9,215 nt of DNA. Origin: Thermodesulfatator sp. (lineage in GTDB: Bacteria > Desulfobacterota > Dissulfuribacteria > Dissulfuribacterales > QOAL01). The notes under the pieces were generated by a model that was not told the DNA's origin, made no database searches, and saw only the letters and a list, made by a program, of their open reading frames with translations. The DNA lies in the NCBI GenBank assembly GCA_003978135.1, contig QOAL01000090.1:1-9215 (forward strand). The letters are read 5' to 3'. Made by a program: the position numbers and the translations under genes. Below, piece after piece: positions 6,247-9,215 of this stretch (its first letter is position 1; the number at the start of each line of letters is the position of its first letter).

Positions 6247-6895
6247 ACTGGACAATACCCTGCTTTCAGTCTGTGAGCTGTTTTCAAGTATTCAGGGAGA
6301 AGGTGTCTTCAGCGGTTATCCCTGTTTCTTCATCCGCCTTTCCGGTTGCAATCTAAGGTGCAGCTATTGCGATACTTCATACGCATACGGGAAAGGCAAG
6401 CCCATGTCTGTTGCCGAACTGGTGGCTGCATGGAGGAAGAGTCGGATTCCCCTTGTACTGGTGACCGGGGGAGAACCTTTAATGCAGGAAGGTGTATACG
6501 AGCTCATGAAGGAGCTGGTTAGATGCGGAGCCGAATGCCTTCTGGAGACCAATGGTGCCTTGAGTATTTCCAGGGTTCCAGGCCAGGTTGTGAAGATAGT
6601 TGACTGGAAAACTCCTGGCAGCGGGTTTGGCTCATCCTTCCGCATGGAGAACCTGAGATTTATTTCCAAAAAAGACCAGATAAAATTTGTAATTATTTCA
6701 AAAAAGGATTATGAATGGGTACTCAACAAGATGCGCAGCCATTTCCTGGAGTATTGTTGCCAGGTTATCATTTCCCCGGCATTTGGAATGGTTGATCCAG
6801 AGGAACTGGCGTCGTGGATGATGCAGGATCTCCCGGAAGCGCGCCTTCAGATTCAGCTTCACAAGGTACTTTGGGGGGACAGAAAAGGTACCTGA
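6239..6895 (+). CDS. queE: 7-carboxy-7-deazaguanine synthase (radical SAM, QueE)
   Basis: A radical-SAM enzyme that contracts the ring of 6-carboxytetrahydropterin, the QueD product, to 7-carboxy-7-deazaguanine. The 218 residues carry FSSIQGEG (15-22), the cluster motif CNLRCSYC (37-44; C37, C41 and C44 bind the 4Fe-4S cluster in the CxxxCxxC spacing), TGGEP (76-80) for SAM binding, ETNG (103-106) and the C-terminal QIQLHKVLW (204-212). The start is uncertain. GTG at 6239 gives MNKLDNTLLSVCELF, a typical short lead-in, and overlaps the queD stop by 8 nt, as expected for coupling. An in-frame GTG at 6197 would add 14 residues of low-complexity, unfamilylike sequence. No ATG lies upstream of the IQGEG motif, and neither GTG has a strong Shine-Dalgarno. 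Confidence 0.94.
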   Translation: MNKLDNTLLSVCELFSSIQGEGVFSGYPCFFIRLSGCNLRCSYCDTSYAYGKGKPMSVAELVAAWRKSRIPLVLVTGGEPLMQEGVYELMKELVRCGAECLLETNGALSISRVPGQVVKIVDWKTPGSGFGSSFRMENLRFISKKDQIKFVIISKKDYEWVLNKMRSHFLEYCCQVIISPAFGMVDPEELASWMMQDLPEARLQIQLHKVLWGDRKGT

Positions 6896-6910
6896 GCCGC
6901 GGAAAAAGCG

Positions 6911-6939
6911 TTGACAGCCGGGCTCAAATGAGGTAAAAG
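6911..6939 (+). promoter_or_regulatory. Candidate sigma-70 promoter for the atp genes
   Basis: TTGACA (6911-6916) is a perfect -35 box, followed after 17 nt by TAAAAG (6934-6939), which matches the -10 at four of six positions. Transcription would begin near 6946 and give an 80-nt leader before atpF'. The -35 lies inside the loop of an imperfect inverted repeat, TGAGCC/GGCTCA (6893-6898 with 6921-6926), which starts at the queE stop codon. That stem has no T-tract, so read-through from queE into atp is also possible. Confidence 0.5.
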
Positions 6940-6958
6940 CTACTTCTAAAAAATAATG

Positions 6959-6972
6959 AATGAAGCTTCATT
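6959..6972. repeat. 14-nt perfect palindrome in the atp leader
   Basis: AATGAAGCTTCATT is fully self-complementary about its centre at 6965/6966 and is followed by a T-rich stretch (TTTTATAAC). It falls just downstream of the candidate promoter at 6911-6939, where a repressor site or a weak terminator or attenuator would lie. As an RNA hairpin it is A/U-rich and weak. Role unproven. Confidence 0.4.
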
Positions 6973-7025
6973 TTTATAACTAACTGTTAATTTTATATAT
7001 TTAGCCTTCGGGGGTAGGAGAGCTT

Positions 7026-7451
7026 ATGATAACAATAGATTTGTCCATCGTAGCAGAATTGATTTGCGTGCTTTTCATGATCGCCATTCTCAATTCAATC
7101 CTTTATAAACCTCTGCGCAAAGCCCTTAAGGAGCGCAGGGAAAAAATGGACGCTATAGAATCCGAGGCAGCACGATTCGAAAATAATACCAAGCGTCTCA
7201 TAGAGGATTTTGAGAATAAGATGAAGGAGGCCAGGCTTGCAGGCAAAGAGGAATTTGAAAAGTTCCGTGCCCAGGCAAGGGAAGAAGAGCAAAAGATGAT
7301 CGAAGAGAGCACCAAGGAAGCCGAGGCCAAGAGAGAAGAGCTGATGTCTCAGCTCACCAGCCAGATAGAGGCTGCCAAGAAGGAGCTCCAGGCTCAGGCC
7401 GAGGCATTTGCAATGGAAATTGCTCAAAAATTGCTTGGGAGGGCAGTTTAA
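7026..7451 (+). CDS. atpF': F1Fo ATP synthase subunit b' (peripheral stalk)
   Basis: One half of the b/b' heterodimer that forms the peripheral stalk, holding the F1 head against the rotating ring at the inner membrane. The 141 residues have a single N-terminal membrane segment (about 5-26), then the YKPL turn (27-30) and a long, highly charged, heptad-like helix rich in Glu, Lys and Ala to the C-terminus. No signal peptide precedes the membrane helix, in contrast to the next gene. AGGAG (7016-7020) lies 5 nt before the ATG. The stop TAA overlaps the ATG of atpF by one base. Shorter than the following b subunit and placed first, it is called b' rather than b; both belong to the same family, so the naming carries most of the uncertainty. 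Confidence 0.88.
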   Translation: MITIDLSIVAELICVLFMIAILNSILYKPLRKALKERREKMDAIESEAARFENNTKRLIEDFENKMKEARLAGKEEFEKFRAQAREEEQKMIEESTKEAEAKREELMSQLTSQIEAAKKELQAQAEAFAMEIAQKLLGRAV

Positions 7452-8155
7452 TGATTTTTTCCAGAAAGTATTTCTCCATTCTGATTTTAACATTTTTCAT
7501 GGCGCTGTTTCTGGGCTCCTATGCCTTTGCAGAAGAAGCTGCGCCTGCAGGTGACCATGGGCACGCAGCAGTAACAGCCGAACAAGGCGGACATGCAGCT
7601 CCAGCGGCTCACGAGGCAGAGGGAGCGGGGCATGAGGCCGGTGGCCACGAGGGACATTCCCACGCGCTCACTCATACGCAGATAATGAACTTTATATGGC
7701 ATTGTCTGAATTTTACCCTGCTCGTGCTGATCTTGCTGAAATACCTGAAAAAACCAATAGCTGACAGTCTCAAGGGCAGGACAGAATCCATTGCCAAGGC
7801 ATTTGATGAGCTTGAGAAGAAGAAGACCGAGGCGGAAAAGAAATACGCAGAGTATGAGAAAAAACTTTCCGGCATGGATGAAGAGGCCAAGAAGATACTT
7901 GAGACCTTTATAAAGCAAGGAGAGGCTGAGAAAGAAAAGATCATCAAGCAGGCCCAGGAAACAGCAGAAAGAATTAAGGCCCAGGCAGAATATTATGTAC
8001 AGCAAGAGCTCGCCAAGGCGAAAAAGCAGCTCCAGGATGAAGTTGCCAACGTAGCCGTAAAGATGGCTGAGGAAATAATACGTAAAAATCTGACTGAGCA
8101 GGATCATTCAAAGCTCATCAGTGAATACCTTGAAAGGGTGGTGCATAAAAATTGA
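7451..8155 (+). CDS. atpF: F1Fo ATP synthase subunit b with signal peptide and His-rich segment
   Basis: Peripheral stalk subunit that dimerises with b' and contacts delta. The 234 residues are longer than the classical 155-170 because of an N-terminal extension. Residues 1-27 look like a Sec signal peptide ending AFA before EEAAP. Residues 28-76 are rich in Ala, Gly and His, with nine histidines at 36, 38, 48, 54, 61, 66, 69, 71 and 75. The true membrane helix follows (about 79-98), then YLKKPI (98-103), equivalent to the b' YKPL turn, and a charged coiled coil to the C-terminus ([13 protein letters not shown]). If the signal is cleaved, the His-rich segment would be periplasmic. The start ATG has GGAGGG (7438-7443) 7 nt upstream and overlaps the b' stop. 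The stop TGA overlaps the atpH start. Confidence 0.94.
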   Translation: MIFSRKYFSILILTFFMALFLGSYAFAEEAAPAGDHGHAAVTAEQGGHAAPAAHEAEGAGHEAGGHEGHSHALTHTQIMNFIWHCLNFTLLVLILLKYLKKPIADSLKGRTESIAKAFDELEKKKTEAEKKYAEYEKKLSGMDEEAKKILETFIKQGEAEKEKIIKQAQETAERIKAQAEYYVQQELAKAKKQLQDEVANVAVKMAEEIIRKNLTEQDHSKLISEYLERVVHKN

Positions 8156-8703
8156 TTAGTACAGTATTAGCACGAAGGTATGCAAAGGCACTCTTTGCAG
8201 TAGGCAAGGAAGAGGACAAGCTGCAGGCCTTTAATGAGACCCTTCAGGAGCTGAATGGGTTCCTCAAGGGCAACCCTGAAATTGAAGCCGCCCTTGAAAG
8301 TCCCATCATAGGCTTGGATGTAAAACAGGATGTCATTGAAGAGCTTATCAAGGCAGCTAACATCGACGAAACCATGGCAAATTTTCTCAGGGTCCTGGTG
8401 GAGAGAAACAGGATTCATTATTTGCCGCTAATTGCGGAGGCATTCCAGGAACTCATTGATGATGAGCTGGGTGTGGTCCGCGCCAGGGTAACAACTGCAG
8501 TGCCGCTTTCCAGCGATTTGCAGAAGAAAATGGAAGAGGTATTTGCAGAGGCTACAGGCAAGAAGGTAGTCTTGGTCTCAGAAGAAGACCCTGACATTAT
8601 CGGCGGGGTTGTAGCACACGTCGGCGATAAGGTCTGGGACGGAAGTATAAAGAGCCAGCTTGAAGGCTTGAAAGAATCCATAGGGAGGGGTGAAATAGGA
8701 TAA
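8152..8703 (+). CDS. atpH: F1Fo ATP synthase subunit delta
   Basis: Sits on top of the F1 hexamer and links it to the b/b' stalk. The 183 residues include [10 protein letters not shown] (6-15) in the N-terminal helical bundle, [12 protein letters not shown] (77-88) and the conserved C-terminal block [18 protein letters not shown] with DGSIKSQL. The start is TTG at 8152: an in-frame TAA at 8146-8148 closes the frame just upstream, and no ATG or GTG lies before the conserved [12 protein letters not shown] overlaps the atpF stop as TTGA (4-nt overlap), so re-initiation by ribosomes leaving atpF is likely. Its stop TAA overlaps the ATG of atpA by one base. Confidence 0.94.
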   Translation: MISTVLARRYAKALFAVGKEEDKLQAFNETLQELNGFLKGNPEIEAALESPIIGLDVKQDVIEELIKAANIDETMANFLRVLVERNRIHYLPLIAEAFQELIDDELGVVRARVTTAVPLSSDLQKKMEEVFAEATGKKVVLVSEEDPDIIGGVVAHVGDKVWDGSIKSQLEGLKESIGRGEIG

Positions 8704-9215
8704 TGGCACAGATAAACGCATCCGAAATCAGCGATATAATAAAGAAGAGGATACAGGAATTTGAAAAGACTGTAGATCTGGCTGAAACCGGTACAGTCCT
8801 TTCAGTAGGTGACAATGTCGCCCGTGTTTACGGCGTACGCAACTGCATGGCCATGGAGCTCCTGGAGTTTCCAGGCGGCATCATGGGCGTGGCCCTGAAC
8901 CTTGAGCAGGATAATGTGGGTGTCGCAGTCATGGGTGATGTTGAAAACATCAAGGAAGGCGACCCGGTCAAGAGGACTGGCAGAATCGCCCAGGTGCCGG
9001 TTGGCGACTGCATGCTCGGCAGGGTGGTTGACGGCCTTGGCAATCCCATTGACGGCAAGGGTCCCCTTGATGCCAAGGAGTTCAGGCGCATTGAGATGAA
9101 GGCTCCTGGTGTTATTGCCAGAAAGCCTGTTCACGAGCCCTGTTACACTGGTCTCAAGGCAGTTGACGCCATGACACCTGTTGGAAGGGGTCAGCGCGAG
9201 CTCATCATCGGTGAC
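8703..9215 (+). CDS. atpA: F1Fo ATP synthase subunit alpha (N-terminal part, runs off window)
   Basis: Non-catalytic nucleotide-binding subunit of the F1 hexamer. The 171 visible codons cover the N-terminal helix ([17 protein letters not shown]), the beta-barrel domain ([14 protein letters not shown] at 32-45, [15 protein letters not shown]) and the start of the nucleotide-binding domain ([37 protein letters not shown]). The window ends right before the expected RQTGKT P-loop. ATG at 8703 overlaps the atpH stop; a purine-rich AGGGAGGGG lies about 10 nt upstream, and AGGA lies closer. GVIARK is kept, while [15 protein letters not shown] differs a little from the LQTGLKAIDAMIPIG form common in well-studied bacteria. 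No sign of disruption. The remaining F1 genes are expected to the right. Confidence 0.97.
   Translation, partial: MAQINASEISDIIKKRIQEFEKTVDLAETGTVLSVGDNVARVYGVRNCMAMELLEFPGGIMGVALNLEQDNVGVAVMGDVENIKEGDPVKRTGRIAQVPVGDCMLGRVVDGLGNPIDGKGPLDAKEFRRIEMKAPGVIARKPVHEPCYTGLKAVDAMTPVGRGQRELIIGD

Noticed and set aside
7487..8107. Long minus-strand Leu/Phe-rich open frame opposite atpF
   Set aside because: It is the mirror of the Lys/Glu-rich coiled-coil codons of atpF; such antisense frames commonly look like membrane proteins and it has no independent support.
1..9215. Mobile element, CRISPR array, toxin-antitoxin or phage defence system
   Set aside because: No transposase, integrase, regularly spaced repeats, or paired small overlapping toxin/antitoxin-like genes were seen; all the larger genes are recognisable housekeeping or signalling genes.

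Overview
This window looks like a chromosomal housekeeping region of a deltaproteobacterium-like organism (Desulfobacterota or a relative). That placement is an inference. It rests on an ATP synthase cluster that opens with paired b' and b subunits but no a or c subunit upstream, on a b subunit with a cleavable-looking signal peptide, on the style of the GAF histidine kinase, and on intergenic repeats of a kind I recall from such genomes. No species can be named. I see no mobile element, CRISPR array, tRNA, rRNA, prophage or defence system. Nothing convincingly amounts to a new multi-gene system.

Layout. (1) 1-899, minus strand: the N-terminal 299 residues of a class I/II PLP aminotransferase, running off the left edge. 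(2) A 53-bp divergent spacer, then rpe (953-1612, plus), ribulose-phosphate 3-epimerase. Its 3' end touches the first copy of a short intergenic repeat, followed by a bidirectional intrinsic terminator (about 1679-1721). (3) 1746-1952, minus: a 68-residue secreted Lys/Cys-rich protein of unknown function, with a near-consensus sigma-70 promoter (2011-2038) and a strong Shine-Dalgarno. (4) 2145-3590, plus: a soluble GAF-domain histidine kinase with no response regulator beside it. (5) 3647-5690, plus: tatD, maf and yggS, overlapping by 40 and 16 nt. (6) 5691-5874: a spacer with a long hairpin and a second copy of the repeat. (7) 5875-6895, plus: queD and queE, overlapping by 8 nt. (8) 6896-7025: a spacer with a candidate promoter and a 14-nt palindrome. 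(9) 7026 to the right edge, plus: atpF', atpF, atpH and the start of atpA, each overlapping the next by 1 to 4 nt.

How the genes work together. The queD-queE pair covers two early steps toward preQ0 and queuosine. The tatD-maf-yggS set is a tightly packed maintenance group: a metal-dependent nuclease/hydrolase, a nucleotide pyrophosphatase and a PLP-homeostasis protein. The atp genes make the peripheral stalk (b', b), the connecting delta subunit and the catalytic-hexamer alpha subunit of F1Fo ATP synthase. The rest of F1 presumably lies past the right edge. All gaps between genes are under 300 bases, and each is described in an entry or in the rejected list. The features most worth a second look are the two repeat copies, the small secreted protein with its strong expression signals, and the histidine-rich periplasmic segment of AtpF.
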